A program made the position numbers and the translations under genes. Below the pieces are notes generated by a model. That model was not told the DNA's origin and ran no database searches. It was given only the letters and a program-made list of their open reading frames with translations. Shown piece by piece: positions 33,058 to 42,411 of a DNA stretch of 64,000 nucleotides. The first letter of the stretch is position 1. The number at the start of each line of letters is the position of its first letter. Source of the DNA: Micromonospora_I sp040659735 (GTDB taxonomy: Bacteria > Actinomycetota > Actinomycetes > Mycobacteriales > Micromonosporaceae); the NCBI RefSeq assembly GCF_040659735.1, contig NZ_JBFANZ010000018.1, positions 1 to 64,000 of the forward strand, read 5' to 3'.

Positions 33058-33223
33058 GCCGTCAGCCTATCGCGATCTAGGCGACCCGGCCTGTTGACGC
33101 TGTAGCCGGAGGCGCAGGTGGCACCCTGCGTCGGGCGGTCGGGCACCTTGGCGCAGTGAGCGGCGCAACCGGGCCAGGGGTCGCTGCCGCTTCCGCTCCC
33201 GGCGCTGACACAATGGCAATACC

Positions 33224-34564
33224 GTGACCGATACCTTCCCTGCTGGCTCCGGTCCTTACCCGGCCGACGCGCCGGCCTCCCAGGCCCTCTTCGACCGCGC
33301 CCTCGCCATCGTGCCGGGCGGGGTCAATTCTCCTGTGCGTGCCTTCCGCGCCGTCGGTGGCACGCCGCGATTCATGGTCCGCGGCGCCGGGCCGTGGCTC
33401 TTCGACGCCGACGGGCGGCGCTACGTCGACCTCGTCTGCTCGTGGGGCCCCCTGATCCTGGGGCACGCTCATCCCGAGGTGGTCGCCGCGGTGCAACAGG
33501 CGGCCGCGCTGGGCACCAGTTTCGGCACGCCCACGCCGGGTGAGGTCGAGCTGGCCGCCGAGATCGTCGACCGCACGCCGGTCGAGCAGGTCCGGTTGGT
33601 CAACTCGGGGACCGAGGCCACCATGTCGGCGATCCGGCTCGCCCGCGGCTTCACCGGTCGACCGAAAGTGATCAAGTTCGCCGGCTGCTACCACGGCCAC
33701 GTCGACGCGCTCCTCGCCGCCGCCGGGTCCGGCGTCGCGACCTTCGGGCTGCCCGACTCGCCCGGCGTCACCGGCGCGGCGGCCAGCGAGACGATCGTGC
33801 TGCCCTACAACGACATCGTCGCGGTGGAGGAGGCGTTCGCCGCCGAGGGCAACCACATCGCCGCGATCATCACGGAGGCGGCCGCGGGCAACATGGGCGT
33901 CGTGGCTCCCCGCGACGGGTTCAACCAGGCGCTCGCCCGGATCGCCCACGCCCATGGCGCGCTGCTCATCGTCGACGAGGTGATGACCGGGTTCCGGGTC
34001 TCCCGCGGTGGCTGGGCGGGGCTCGACCCCGTCGACGCGGACCTGTTCACCTTCGGCAAGGTGATGGGAGGCGGGCTGCCCGCCGCCGCGTTCGGCGGTC
34101 GCGCCGACATCATGGCCCGGCTCGCGCCGGCCGGACCCGTCTATCAGGCCGGCACCCTCTCCGGAAATCCACTCGCCTGCGCCGCGGGCCTCGCCACGCT
34201 CCGACTCGCGGACCACGCGCTGTACCGCCGGCTGGATGAGACCGCGGGCGTGGTGAGCAAGCTCGTCACCGACGCGTTGGTCGCCGCGGGGGTGCCGCAC
34301 CGGCTGTCGACCGCCGGCAACATGTTCTCGATCTTCTTCACGGATGCCGACGTCGTCGACTACGACAGCGCGCGCACCCAGGAGGTCGCCGCGTTCAAGG
34401 CGTTCTTCCACGCGATGCTCTCCGGCGGCGTCTACCTGCCGCCCAGCGCGTACGAGTCGTGGTTCGTCTCGGCGGCGCTCGATGACGCCGCTCTGGAGCA
34501 GCTCGCCGCGGCGCTGCCGGCGGCGGCGGCAGCCGCCGGGGCGACCGGGGCGACAGGGGGATAG
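33224..34564 (+). CDS. hemL: Glutamate-1-semialdehyde 2,1-aminomutase
   Basis: A 446-residue class III aminotransferase-fold enzyme that makes 5-aminolevulinate from glutamate-1-semialdehyde, the C5 entry to heme. PLP-binding Lys279 lies in FTFGKVMGGGLPAAAFGG; NSGTEATMSAIRLARG, CYHGHVDALL and DEVMTGFR are present. GTG start; a CACAAT box about 10 nt upstream suggests a short or absent leader. A low-complexity Ala/Gly tail ends the protein. It opens a cluster running into cytochrome c maturation, so heme supply and heme attachment are co-located. Confidence 0.95.
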   Translation: MTDTFPAGSGPYPADAPASQALFDRALAIVPGGVNSPVRAFRAVGGTPRFMVRGAGPWLFDADGRRYVDLVCSWGPLILGHAHPEVVAAVQQAAALGTSFGTPTPGEVELAAEIVDRTPVEQVRLVNSGTEATMSAIRLARGFTGRPKVIKFAGCYHGHVDALLAAAGSGVATFGLPDSPGVTGAAASETIVLPYNDIVAVEEAFAAEGNHIAAIITEAAAGNMGVVAPRDGFNQALARIAHAHGALLIVDEVMTGFRVSRGGWAGLDPVDADLFTFGKVMGGGLPAAAFGGRADIMARLAPAGPVYQAGTLSGNPLACAAGLATLRLADHALYRRLDETAGVVSKLVTDALVAAGVPHRLSTAGNMFSIFFTDADVVDYDSARTQEVAAFKAFFHAMLSGGVYLPPSAYESWFVSAALDDAALEQLAAALPAAAAAAGATGATGG

Positions 34565-34566
34565 CG

Positions 34567-35214
34567 ATGACGAAGACAGTCGTACACGTGCTGCGGCACG
34601 GCGAGGTCCACAACCCGGACAAGATCCTGTACGGGCGGCTGCCCGGCTTCCGCCTCTCCGAACTCGGCGGGCAGATGGCGAAGGCGGCGGCGCAGGCCCT
34701 CGCCGACCGGGACATCACCTATGTGGTGGCCAGCCCGCTGGAGCGCGCGCAGGAGACCGCCGAGCCGATCGCGGCGCAGTTCGGGCTGCCGGTCGCGGTC
34801 GACGAGCGGCTCATCGAGAGCGGCAACTGGTTCGAGGGGAAGCGGGTCTCGCCGGGTGACGGCTCGTTCCGCGACCCGCGCAACTGGTGGGTGCTCCGCG
34901 ACCCGGTCACGCCGTCCTGGGGTGAGGCCTACACGACGATCGCCGAGCGGATGTTCGGCGCGCTGCACGCCGCCCGGGTCGCCGCCGAGGGGCACGAGGC
35001 GGTCTGCGTCTCGCACCAACTGCCGGTCTGGACGCTGCGCCGCTACGTCGAGCGCAAGCGGCTCTGGCACGATCCGCGCAAGCGTCAGTGCGGCCTGGCC
35101 AGCCTCACCTCCTTCCACTTCGAGGACGCCAAGATCGTCGGCGTCGGCTACTCCGAGCCCGCCGCCCACCTGGTCGCCATGTCGCCGTCGGCGCGGACGG
35201 CCAAGGGAGCCTGA
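34567..35214 (+). CDS. Histidine phosphatase (phosphoglycerate mutase-like) family protein
   Basis: A 215-residue protein with the RHG motif (HVLRHGEVHNPDKILYGR), a second-site SPLERAQETAEP and the C-terminal catalytic His in VCVSHQLPVW. It belongs to the histidine phosphatase superfamily; the substrate is unknown. It starts 2 bp after the hemL stop and is conserved between hemL and the thioredoxin-like gene in many actinobacteria, so it is likely part of the same transcript. Confidence 0.9.
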   Translation: MTKTVVHVLRHGEVHNPDKILYGRLPGFRLSELGGQMAKAAAQALADRDITYVVASPLERAQETAEPIAAQFGLPVAVDERLIESGNWFEGKRVSPGDGSFRDPRNWWVLRDPVTPSWGEAYTTIAERMFGALHAARVAAEGHEAVCVSHQLPVWTLRRYVERKRLWHDPRKRQCGLASLTSFHFEDAKIVGVGYSEPAAHLVAMSPSARTAKGA

Positions 35215-35219
35215 GCGGA

Positions 35220-35792
35220 ATGATCCGGCGTGCGCGGCTGTCGGCCCTTCTCGCTCTGGTCGCCGTGGTGTCTCTCGCCGGCTGCTCGGGTGGGAACTGG
35301 GAGGCCGAGTGCGAGACCAAGAACGGCGTGATCGAGTGCGCCCCGGGTAAGCGGGCGCCGGCGCCGAAGGTTGTCGGTGAACTCCTCGACGGCAGCCGCT
35401 ACGACATCGCGCAGGACCGCGGCCAGGTCGTCGTCGTCAACTTCTGGGGCTCCTGGTGCGCGCCGTGTGTCGCCGAGGCGGACGATCTCGAAGCCACCTA
35501 CCAGGCGACGAAGGACCAGGGCGTCCGTTTCCTCGGTGTCAACATCAACGACGGTCGCGACAAGGCCAAGGCATTCGAGCAGGGGCGGGTCAGCTATCCG
35601 AGCCTCTTCGACCCCGGCAGCCGTGTGGCGCTCGATTTCCAGGTTCCGCCCAACTCCGTACCGGCCACCATCGTCCTCGACCGTGACGGCCGGATCGCCG
35701 TCGTGATCCGGCAGGCCGTGCGGCAGGAAGGGTTGCAGCCGGTCGTCGCGCGGGTGGCGGCGGAGAAACCCGCCCCCGACGGTTCGCGCTGA
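35220..35792 (+). CDS. resA: TlpA/ResA-family thiol-disulfide lipoprotein
   Basis: A 190-residue exported thioredoxin-like protein. A lipoprotein signal peptide ends in the lipobox SLAGC (Cys ~22), and the redox site is WCAPC in FWGSWCAPCVAEADDLEATY. Such proteins keep apocytochrome c cysteines reduced outside the membrane. GCGGAATG gives the start. It overlaps ccdA by 1 nt (TGATG), and CcdA would supply its electrons. Confidence 0.92.
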   Translation: MIRRARLSALLALVAVVSLAGCSGGNWEAECETKNGVIECAPGKRAPAPKVVGELLDGSRYDIAQDRGQVVVVNFWGSWCAPCVAEADDLEATYQATKDQGVRFLGVNINDGRDKAKAFEQGRVSYPSLFDPGSRVALDFQVPPNSVPATIVLDRDGRIAVVIRQAVRQEGLQPVVARVAAEKPAPDGSR

Positions 35793-36601
35793 TGGGACAG
35801 ACCTTCCGCGACATCGCCACCAGCGGCCCACTGTTGCTGGCGATCGGTGCCGCCGCGCTCGCCGGCCTGGTCAGTTTCCTCTCGCCGTGCGTGCTGCCAC
35901 TCGTCCCCGGCTATCTCTCCTACGTCACCGGGCTGGCCGGCAGCGATCTCGACGCGGCATCGGCGAATCGGGTGCCGCCGGGCGGCGCACCGATCGCGGT
36001 GGCGCAGCGGAGCGTGCGCCAGGTGAAGGGGCGGGTGCTGGCCGGGACGTTGCTCTTCATCGGCGGGTTCACCGTCGTGTTCACGCTGACCGCGATCGTC
36101 GTCACGACCGCCGGGAAGGCGCTCTTCACCCACCGCCGTCCACTCGAGATCGGTATCGGTCTCCTGATCATCGTCCTCGGGCTGGCCTTCCTCGGCCTGG
36201 TCCCGGGCATGCAGCGCGAGTTCCGCATCCACCGGCTCCCCGCGGCCGGCCTGCTCGGCGCCCCGGTCTTCGGCGCGGTCTTCGCGCTTTCCTGGGTGCC
36301 CTGCGTGGGTCCCACGCTCGGCGCGGTGATCGGGATGGCCACCGCCAGTGGGCAGACGGATCGGGCGGTCGTGCTCGCCGTCGCGTACTGCCTGGGTCTC
36401 GGCCTGCCCTTCGTCATCTTCGGGCTCGGCTTCCAGCGGCTGCTCGGCCTCTTCACCACCATCCGCCGCAACAGCCGGTGGGTGACCCGCGTGGGCGGAG
36501 CGCTGCTGATCCTGGTCGGGCTGGCGCTGCTGACCGGTGGCTGGGGCAGTTTCCTCATCTGGCTGCAGACGACCGTCGGGCCGGGAACGGTGAGCATCTG
36601 A
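35792..36601 (+). CDS. ccdA: CcdA-type transmembrane electron carrier for cytochrome c maturation
   Basis: A 269-residue membrane protein with six segments and the two conserved redox cysteines (FLSPCVLPLVPGYLSYVTG and LSWVPCVGPTLGAVIG). It carries reducing equivalents from cytoplasmic thioredoxin to ResA. The stop and the next start overlap (TGATGG), as at the ResA junction. Confidence 0.93.
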   Translation: MGQTFRDIATSGPLLLAIGAAALAGLVSFLSPCVLPLVPGYLSYVTGLAGSDLDAASANRVPPGGAPIAVAQRSVRQVKGRVLAGTLLFIGGFTVVFTLTAIVVTTAGKALFTHRRPLEIGIGLLIIVLGLAFLGLVPGMQREFRIHRLPAAGLLGAPVFGAVFALSWVPCVGPTLGAVIGMATASGQTDRAVVLAVAYCLGLGLPFVIFGLGFQRLLGLFTTIRRNSRWVTRVGGALLILVGLALLTGGWGSFLIWLQTTVGPGTVSI

Positions 36602-38247
36602 TGGCACAGGTCGACCAGCGGGTAAGCCCTCCCGTCACACCGCCGCGCAGGGGCAACCGCGCCTGGGCGGTGCTGCGCAACACGTGGCGCCAGTTGACCA
36701 GCATGCGGACCGCACTCGTCCTGCTCTTCCTGCTCGCCGTGGCGGCGATCCCCGGCTCGGTGCTGCCGCAGCGGAGCATCAACATCGAGAACGTCCGCGG
36801 GTTCTTCACCGAGCACCCCGATCTCGCGCCGGTGCTGGACCGGCTCGGCGCGTTCGAGGTCTTCGCCTCGCCGTGGTTCTCCGCGATCTACCTGCTCCTG
36901 TTCACCTCGCTGGTGGGCTGCATCGTTCCGCGCCTGCGTGAGCATCTCCGCGCGCTGCGGTCCGTGCCCCCCGACGCGCCGCGGCGGCTGGACCGCCTGC
37001 CGCAGCACGCGATCCTGGCCGATCACGACGGTGACCTGGGGTCGATCGCCGCGGTGCTGCGCAAGCGCCGCTGGCGGGTGGTTGTGCGCGACGGCGCGGT
37101 CTCGGCGGAGAAGGGCTATCTGAAGGAGACCGGGAACCTGCTCTTCCACGTCTCGCTGATCGCGGTGCTGGTCGGGGTGGGGCTCGGCTCGTGGTACGGC
37201 TGGCACGGCAACCGGCTGCTCGTGGCCGGCGCGGACAAGGCCTTCTGCAACACGTTGCAGCAGTACGACGAGCACGGTCTCGGCCCCCGGCTGCACGCCA
37301 CCGATCTGCCCCGGTTCTGTCTGGAGCTCACCGACTTCGAGGCGAGGTTCCTGGATTCGGGCCAGGCTGAGTCGTTCCGCGCGACGGTCAACGTCGACGA
37401 GGCCGGCGGGGCGCCGCGGCAGGAGAGGTTCTCGGTCAACTCGCCGCTGCGCCTCGACGGTGCGAACGTCTACCTTCTCGGTCACGGCTACGCGCCGGTG
37501 ATCCGCTACACCGACAAGTACGGCCGGTCACAGACCAGCGTCGCCCCGTTTCCGGAGAGCGACGCCACCCTGACCAGTCAGGGCGTCGCCACCTTCCCCG
37601 ATGTCAACGTCAACCCCGCCACCGGCAAGCGGGACCCTGACCAACAGATCGCGTTCCAGGGTCTCTACCTGCCGACGGTGTCCACGGATCCGACCCACCC
37701 GCGCTCGGTGCATCCGGCCGAGCGCTCGCCCGGTCTGCTGCTCGTGGCGTACCGGGGCGATCTCGGGCTGGGCGCCGGCATCCCCGGCTCGGTCTACCGC
37801 CTCGATCAGCGGCAGATCGATGCGGGCAAGCTCGTCGACGTGGGCCGGTCGAAGGTGCTCCGCAAGGGTGACACGTGGATGCTGGGCGACGGCACGACGG
37901 TCGAGTTTCTCGGCACCCGGCCGTTCGCGATCCTGTCCGTCCGGCACGACCCCGGTGAGATGATCGTGCTGGTCAGCGTCGGGGTGCTGCTGGTCGGGCT
38001 GATGTCGTCGCTGATGGGTCGGCGCCGCCGGGTGTGGTTCCGGGTCACCCCGACCGGAAGTTCTACGACACGTGGTAGTAGCTTGGTGGAGGCCGGTGGC
38101 CTGCCGCGCACCGACTATCCCGGCTTCGCCGACGAGTTCAGCGAGCTGGTCGCGGCGGTCACCCGCGACGACGAGCGCGCGGAGGAGCGTTCCGGGACGG
38201 ATCGCGCGCAGCGCGACCGGCCGGGGATGCGAGAAGGGACCAACTGA
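36601..38247 (+). CDS. resB: ResB-like cytochrome c synthase subunit
   Basis: A 548-residue protein of system II. Three N-terminal membrane segments (MRTALVLLFLLAVAAIPGSVLPQR; AIYLLLFTSLVGCIVPR; FHVSLIAVLVGVGLGSWYG) precede a ~300-residue outside domain and a final segment (EMIVLVSVGVLLVGLMSSLMG). ResB works with CcsA/CcsB to attach heme to apocytochrome c. An extra polar C-terminal tail of about 70 residues follows. It overlaps ccsB by 1 nt (TGATGG). Confidence 0.93.
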   Translation: MAQVDQRVSPPVTPPRRGNRAWAVLRNTWRQLTSMRTALVLLFLLAVAAIPGSVLPQRSINIENVRGFFTEHPDLAPVLDRLGAFEVFASPWFSAIYLLLFTSLVGCIVPRLREHLRALRSVPPDAPRRLDRLPQHAILADHDGDLGSIAAVLRKRRWRVVVRDGAVSAEKGYLKETGNLLFHVSLIAVLVGVGLGSWYGWHGNRLLVAGADKAFCNTLQQYDEHGLGPRLHATDLPRFCLELTDFEARFLDSGQAESFRATVNVDEAGGAPRQERFSVNSPLRLDGANVYLLGHGYAPVIRYTDKYGRSQTSVAPFPESDATLTSQGVATFPDVNVNPATGKRDPDQQIAFQGLYLPTVSTDPTHPRSVHPAERSPGLLLVAYRGDLGLGAGIPGSVYRLDQRQIDAGKLVDVGRSKVLRKGDTWMLGDGTTVEFLGTRPFAILSVRHDPGEMIVLVSVGVLLVGLMSSLMGRRRRVWFRVTPTGSSTTRGSSLVEAGGLPRTDYPGFADEFSELVAAVTRDDERAEERSGTDRAQRDRPGMREGTN

Positions 38248-39230
38248 TGGACGCACTCTCCAACCAGCTCCTGGTCGTCGCCATCCTGGCGTACGTGGTC
38301 GCGATGATCTGCCACGCCGCCGAATACGCCTTCGGCACCCGCAGTGTGGTCGCCCGGGCCGCCGTTCGTCCCACCCGCGAGCTGGTCTCGATCGGCGCGG
38401 GCACCGAGCTGAAAGCCGATCTGCCGCCGGCGCAACCGATCGCCACCGGGGCTGAGCCGGCGCCGCCCGCTGGTCGGGCTGCGCTCGCCGGTCGCGCCGC
38501 CGTCGTGGTCACCGTGATCGCGGCCCTCGCGCATCTGGGCGCCGTCGTCACCCGCGGGTTGGCGGCGGACCGGATGACCTGGGGCAACATGTACGAGTTC
38601 GTGCTCTCGGTCACGCTCGTCGGCGTCGTCGCCTGGCTGGCGGTGCTCTCCCGCCGGCCGGACATCCGTCATCTCGGCCTCTTCGTCGCGCTCGCCATGG
38701 TGCTGCTGCTCGGGATCGCCGGCATGGTGCTCTACACCCCGATCGGGCCGCTGATGCCCGCGCTCAAGTCGGCCTGGTTCGTGGTCCACGTCTCCGCGGC
38801 GGTCCTCGCGTCCGGGATCTTCCTGCTCGGCTTCGTTCCGGCGACGATGTTCCTCATCCGGTCCGGATACGAACGGGGCAGGCGCAGCTTCCCGTACACG
38901 CTCGGGCGGCGGGTGCCGGCGGCCGAGGGGCTGGAGCGGCTGACCTTCCGGCTGCACGCGTTCGCGTTTCCGATCTGGACGTTCGCGGTGGCCGCCGGTG
39001 CGGTCTGGGCCGAGGCGGCCTGGGGCCGCTACTGGGGTTGGGACCCGAAGGAGACCTGGGCGTTCATCTCGTGGGTGGTCTACGCCGGCTACCTGCACGC
39101 ACGGGCGACCCCCAGCGTGAAGCGCTCGACCGCCACCTGGATCGCCGTGATCGGCTTCCTCACCATGCTGATGAACCTGTTCGGCGTGAATCTCTTCTTC
39201 ACCGGCCTGCACTCCTACGCCGGGGTGTGA
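38247..39230 (+). CDS. ccsB: CcsB/CcsA-type cytochrome c synthase (heme handling)
   Basis: A 327-residue membrane protein with about eight segments and the tryptophan-rich heme-handling motif WGRYWGWDPKETWAFISWVVYAGYLHAR. Flanking histidines (HVSAAVLASGIF, RLHAFAFPIW) fit heme ligands. It completes the ResB-CcsB system II synthase that transfers heme across the membrane and joins it to CxxCH motifs. Confidence 0.94.
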   Translation: MDALSNQLLVVAILAYVVAMICHAAEYAFGTRSVVARAAVRPTRELVSIGAGTELKADLPPAQPIATGAEPAPPAGRAALAGRAAVVVTVIAALAHLGAVVTRGLAADRMTWGNMYEFVLSVTLVGVVAWLAVLSRRPDIRHLGLFVALAMVLLLGIAGMVLYTPIGPLMPALKSAWFVVHVSAAVLASGIFLLGFVPATMFLIRSGYERGRRSFPYTLGRRVPAAEGLERLTFRLHAFAFPIWTFAVAAGAVWAEAAWGRYWGWDPKETWAFISWVVYAGYLHARATPSVKRSTATWIAVIGFLTMLMNLFGVNLFFTGLHSYAGV

Positions 39231-39278
39231 CGCCGCGCCGGGGCGCACGTCGCCGAGCGGGCGGACGGCCGGGTGGCT

Positions 39279-39294
39279 CCCGCCCGCGGGCGGG
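39279..39294. terminator. GC palindrome between convergent genes
   Basis: CCCGCCCGCGGGCGGG is a perfect 16-bp palindrome 4 bp beyond the stop of the minus-strand gene. It may act as a weak terminator. Confidence 0.4.
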
Positions 39295-39297
39295 TGC

Positions 39298-40377
39298 TCA
39301 GGCGACGACGACTTCCTCGAGCTCTTCCCGCTCCTGATCGTCGGCCGGCTGCTCCGACCGCTGAACGGGAGTGGTCGGGGCGCTGTGCCGGCGGCGTTCG
39401 ACGGTCGCGGCCAGCCCCAGCAGGAGCACACCGGCGGCGAGCCACCACGCCAGCTTCGTGACGTCGCCGCGAATGCCGAGGTCGGGGAAGTAGAGCAGCT
39501 TGCGGCCGGCCTCGACCAGCCCCGAACCGATCCAGAAGTTGTGCAGCGCCGCGAAGAAGCCGGGCTGTAGCTGCGGGGCGTAGACGCCACCGGAGGTGGT
39601 GAAGTTCAGCATCACGAAGAGCCCGACGACCGCTCCGGTGGTGAACCGGCCGAGGAACGTGTGCAGGCCGATGCCGATGAGCACGACCGCGGTCGAGTAC
39701 ATGAGGGCCAGCCCCCCGATCGGGAGCACGTGGCTCGGGATGGCGTGGTACAGCGGACCGGCGACCAGCGTGGTGAGCAGGGTGACGGCGGCGGCCGCGC
39801 CGACGCCGAGCAGGCCACGGACGGCCGGTTTCAACCGTGCGCCCGCCGCGCCGATCGCGATCGACGTGCTGTAGGCGCCAACGGTGAGCGCCACGAGATA
39901 GAAGAAGATGCCCTGTCCCGACGGGTCGTCGGGGCTGGTCGGCGCCACATCGTCGACGGCGAGCGGCAGCCCCTGACGGAGCGCGACCGGCGCGAAGATC
40001 CGCTCCACGACGGAAGCTGTGGTCTCCGAACCGCCGGAGGCGATCAGCAGGCGCGGGGTGTGCGGGTCGGGGAGGTACGCCCCCGAGATCTCCTGGTGCT
40101 TCAGCAGTGTGCGCGCCTCCGCCTCGGTGGGCACCGTACGGATGTCCGCGGCGTCGCCGAGCCGGTTCTTCATGGTCTGCGCGAGCACCTGCACCTGGGG
40201 GCTGGCACCGATCACGTCGACCTTCAGCGCGTGTGGGGCGGGCTTGTGGAAACCGCCCAGGTAGGCCAGCGCCATCCCGACGGCGAGCAGCACCGGGACG
40301 GCGAGGTGGGCGAGGGTGTGCCGGAGGGACGGCGCGCCGTCGTGCGGCCGGGGGGTGCGGGCGTGGGCGGTGGTCAC
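39298..40377 (-). CDS. DUF3533-like integral membrane protein (ABC-2 style), MarR-controlled
   Basis: A 359-residue protein. One N-terminal membrane segment (LAHLAVPVLLAVGMALAYLGG), an extracytoplasmic domain of ~130 residues, and five or six further segments including a GQGIFFYLVALTVGAYSTSIAIGAAGA block typical of YhgE/DUF3533 and ABC-2 permease-like proteins. The acidic C-terminus ends in EREELEEVVVA. It may export a compound. GTG at 40377 follows AGGAGCTGCC. It is divergent from a MarR gene across two operators. Confidence 0.75.
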   Translation of the reverse strand: MTTAHARTPRPHDGAPSLRHTLAHLAVPVLLAVGMALAYLGGFHKPAPHALKVDVIGASPQVQVLAQTMKNRLGDAADIRTVPTEAEARTLLKHQEISGAYLPDPHTPRLLIASGGSETTASVVERIFAPVALRQGLPLAVDDVAPTSPDDPSGQGIFFYLVALTVGAYSTSIAIGAAGARLKPAVRGLLGVGAAAAVTLLTTLVAGPLYHAIPSHVLPIGGLALMYSTAVVLIGIGLHTFLGRFTTGAVVGLFVMLNFTTSGGVYAPQLQPGFFAALHNFWIGSGLVEAGRKLLYFPDLGIRGDVTKLAWWLAAGVLLLGLAATVERRRHSAPTTPVQRSEQPADDQEREELEEVVVA

Positions 40378-40389
40378 GGCAGCTCCTGG

Positions 40390-40406
40390 AGTTGCAAAGT
40401 ACAACT
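40390..40406. promoter_or_regulatory. MarR operator, box 1
   Basis: AGTTGCAAAGTACAACT is an inverted repeat with 5-bp outer arms (AGTTG/CAACT), 12 bp from the membrane-protein start. Confidence 0.7.
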
Positions 40407-40411
40407 TGCGT

Positions 40412-40428
40412 AGTTGTATAGTACAACT
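40412..40428. promoter_or_regulatory. MarR operator, box 2
   Basis: AGTTGTATAGTACAACT is a perfect inverted repeat with 7-bp arms and a 3-bp centre. It is spaced exactly 22 bp (two helical turns) from box 1 and lies 17 bp before the marR ATG, so one regulator could bind both on the same DNA face. Confidence 0.78.
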
Positions 40429-40445
40429 CGAAGGAGTGAGGTGAC

Positions 40446-40868
40446 ATGCCGGAGCGCGCACAGTCGGTGGACGTGATCCACGCCCAGCTCAATCTGTTCG
40501 CCCGGCGGGTGCGGGCGCTGGTTAACCGGCTCCATCCGGATCTGTCCTTTGTCGCGTACACCCTCCTGGCGCACGTGCACGCCACCGGCGGATGCCGGGC
40601 GATCGACCTCGCCGGTTACTACCTGCTGGACAAGTCCACGGTGAGCCGGCAGGTGACGGATCTGGAGCGGCGTGGTCTGCTCGATCGGGTCGTCGGTCCC
40701 GGTCGTCCGACGGCGCAGATCCTGCGCGTCACGCCGGCCGGCCAGAAAAAGATCGAGGCGGCGGGTCGCCAGCAGCGGACAGTGCTCGAGGAGCGCTTCG
40801 CCGACTGGTCGGCGGCCGACCTGTCGGCCTTCGCCGGCTATCTCGAACGCTTCAACGACGAGGGCTGA
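40446..40868 (+). CDS. MarR-family transcriptional regulator
   Basis: A 140-residue winged-helix protein (TGGCRAIDLAGYYLLDKSTVSRQVTDLERRGLLDRVVGPGRPTAQILRVTPAG). AAGGAG precedes the ATG. Twin palindromes between it and the divergent membrane-protein gene imply autoregulation and repression of that gene, lifted by a small ligand. The ligand is unknown; the partner looks like an exporter, so a toxic or antibiotic-like compound is plausible. Confidence 0.9.
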   Translation: MPERAQSVDVIHAQLNLFARRVRALVNRLHPDLSFVAYTLLAHVHATGGCRAIDLAGYYLLDKSTVSRQVTDLERRGLLDRVVGPGRPTAQILRVTPAGQKKIEAAGRQQRTVLEERFADWSAADLSAFAGYLERFNDEG

Positions 40869-40947
40869 GGCGGCCCGCAGGGAGATCTCGCCGCATCCGT
40901 CGACCCGGCTCGGGTGGTCGATGGCAGCGTGCGCGAGACTGGCAGGC

Positions 40948-42411
40948 ATGGCGGCACGTGGTTTCCCGTACACCGATCTCACAGACTTCCTCGCGGCCCT
41001 CGAACGGGCCGGCGAGCTGCGTCGGGTGACCGTTCCGGTCGACCCCACTCTGGAGATCAGTGAGGTGGTCACCCGGACGGTGCGGGCGCACGGCCCGGCG
41101 CTGCTCTTCGAGCGCCCCACCAGGGGCGAGATGCCGGTGGCGATCAACCTCTTCGGCACCGAGCGGCGGATGGCGATGGCGCTCGGCGTCGACCACCTCG
41201 ACGAGATCGGCGAGCGGATCGGTGCGCTGGTCAAGCCGGAGTTGCCGGTGGGCTGGTCGGGCATCCGCGAAGGTCTCGGCAAGGTGATGCAGCTCAAGTC
41301 GGTGCCGCCGCGCAAGGTGAAGACCGCGCCGTGTCAGCAGGTGGTCTACCGGGGGAACGACGTCGACCTCAACCGCCTTCCCGGCCTGCGGGTCTGGCCC
41401 GGCGACGGTGGGATCTTCCACAACTACGGTCTCACCCACACGAAGCATCCGGAGACCGGCAAGCGGAATCTGGGGCTCTACCGGCTGCAGCAGCACTCGC
41501 ACAACACGCTCGGCATGCACTGGCAGATCCACAAGGACTCGACCGCCCACCACGCGGTGGCGGAGCGGCGTGGCGAGCGGCTGCCCGTGGCGATCGCGAT
41601 CGGCTGCGACCCGGTCGTCTCCTACGCGGCGAGCGCGCCACTCCCCGGCGACATCGACGAGTACCTCTTCGCCGGCTTCCTGCGCGGGGAGCGGGTGGAG
41701 ATGGTCGACTGCCTGACCGTGCCGCTGCAGGTCCCGGCGCACGCGCAGATCGTGCTGGAGGGCTACCTGGAGCCGGGGGAACGGCTGCCGGAGGGTCCGT
41801 TCGGCGACCACACCGGCTTCTACACCCCGGTCGAGCCATTCCCGGTGCTGCACATCGAGTGCATGACGACGCAGCGGGATCCCGTCTATCACTCGATCAT
41901 CACGTCGAAGCCGCCGCAGGAGGACCACGGTCTCGGCAAGGCGACCGAGCGGATCTTCCAGCCGCTGCTCAAGCTGCTGATCCCGGACATCATCGACTAC
42001 GACCTGCCGGCCGCCGGGGTATTCCACAACTGCGCGATCGTCTCGATCCGCAAGCGCTACCCGAAGCACGCCCAGAAGGTCATGAACGCCATCTGGGGCG
42101 CCCATCTGATGTCGCTGACCAAGCTGATCGTGATCGTCGACGAGGACTGCGACGTGCACGACTACAACGAGGTGGCGTTCCGCGCGTTCGGCAACGTCGA
42201 CTACGCCCGCGACCTGCTGCTCACGGAGGGCCCGGTCGACCACCTCGACCACTCGTCGTACCAGCAGTTCTGGGGCGGCAAGGCGGGTGTCGACGCCACC
42301 CGCAAGCTCCCCACCGAGGGCTACACCCGTGGCTGGCCGGAGGAGATGGTGATGTCGCCGGAGGTCGCGTCGCTGGTCGACAAGCGCTGGAAGGAATACG
42401 GAATCCAGTGA
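40948..42411 (+). CDS. Menaquinone biosynthesis decarboxylase, UbiD family
   Basis: A 487-residue UbiD-type decarboxylase (SCO4490-like). It spans GFPYTDLTDFLAALERAGELRRVTVPVDPTLEISEV, a VWPGDGGIFHNYGL block, LPEGPFGDHTGFYTP and HIECMTTQRDPVYHSIITSKPPQED. UbiD enzymes need prenylated FMN, which UbiX (44.5 kb) supplies. In the futalosine route it decarboxylates the prenylated naphthoate intermediate. The ATG at 40948 is preferred; 40921 is possible. It is coupled to mqnP by GTGA. Confidence 0.9.
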   Translation: MAARGFPYTDLTDFLAALERAGELRRVTVPVDPTLEISEVVTRTVRAHGPALLFERPTRGEMPVAINLFGTERRMAMALGVDHLDEIGERIGALVKPELPVGWSGIREGLGKVMQLKSVPPRKVKTAPCQQVVYRGNDVDLNRLPGLRVWPGDGGIFHNYGLTHTKHPETGKRNLGLYRLQQHSHNTLGMHWQIHKDSTAHHAVAERRGERLPVAIAIGCDPVVSYAASAPLPGDIDEYLFAGFLRGERVEMVDCLTVPLQVPAHAQIVLEGYLEPGERLPEGPFGDHTGFYTPVEPFPVLHIECMTTQRDPVYHSIITSKPPQEDHGLGKATERIFQPLLKLLIPDIIDYDLPAAGVFHNCAIVSIRKRYPKHAQKVMNAIWGAHLMSLTKLIVIVDEDCDVHDYNEVAFRAFGNVDYARDLLLTEGPVDHLDHSSYQQFWGGKAGVDATRKLPTEGYTRGWPEEMVMSPEVASLVDKRWKEYGIQ

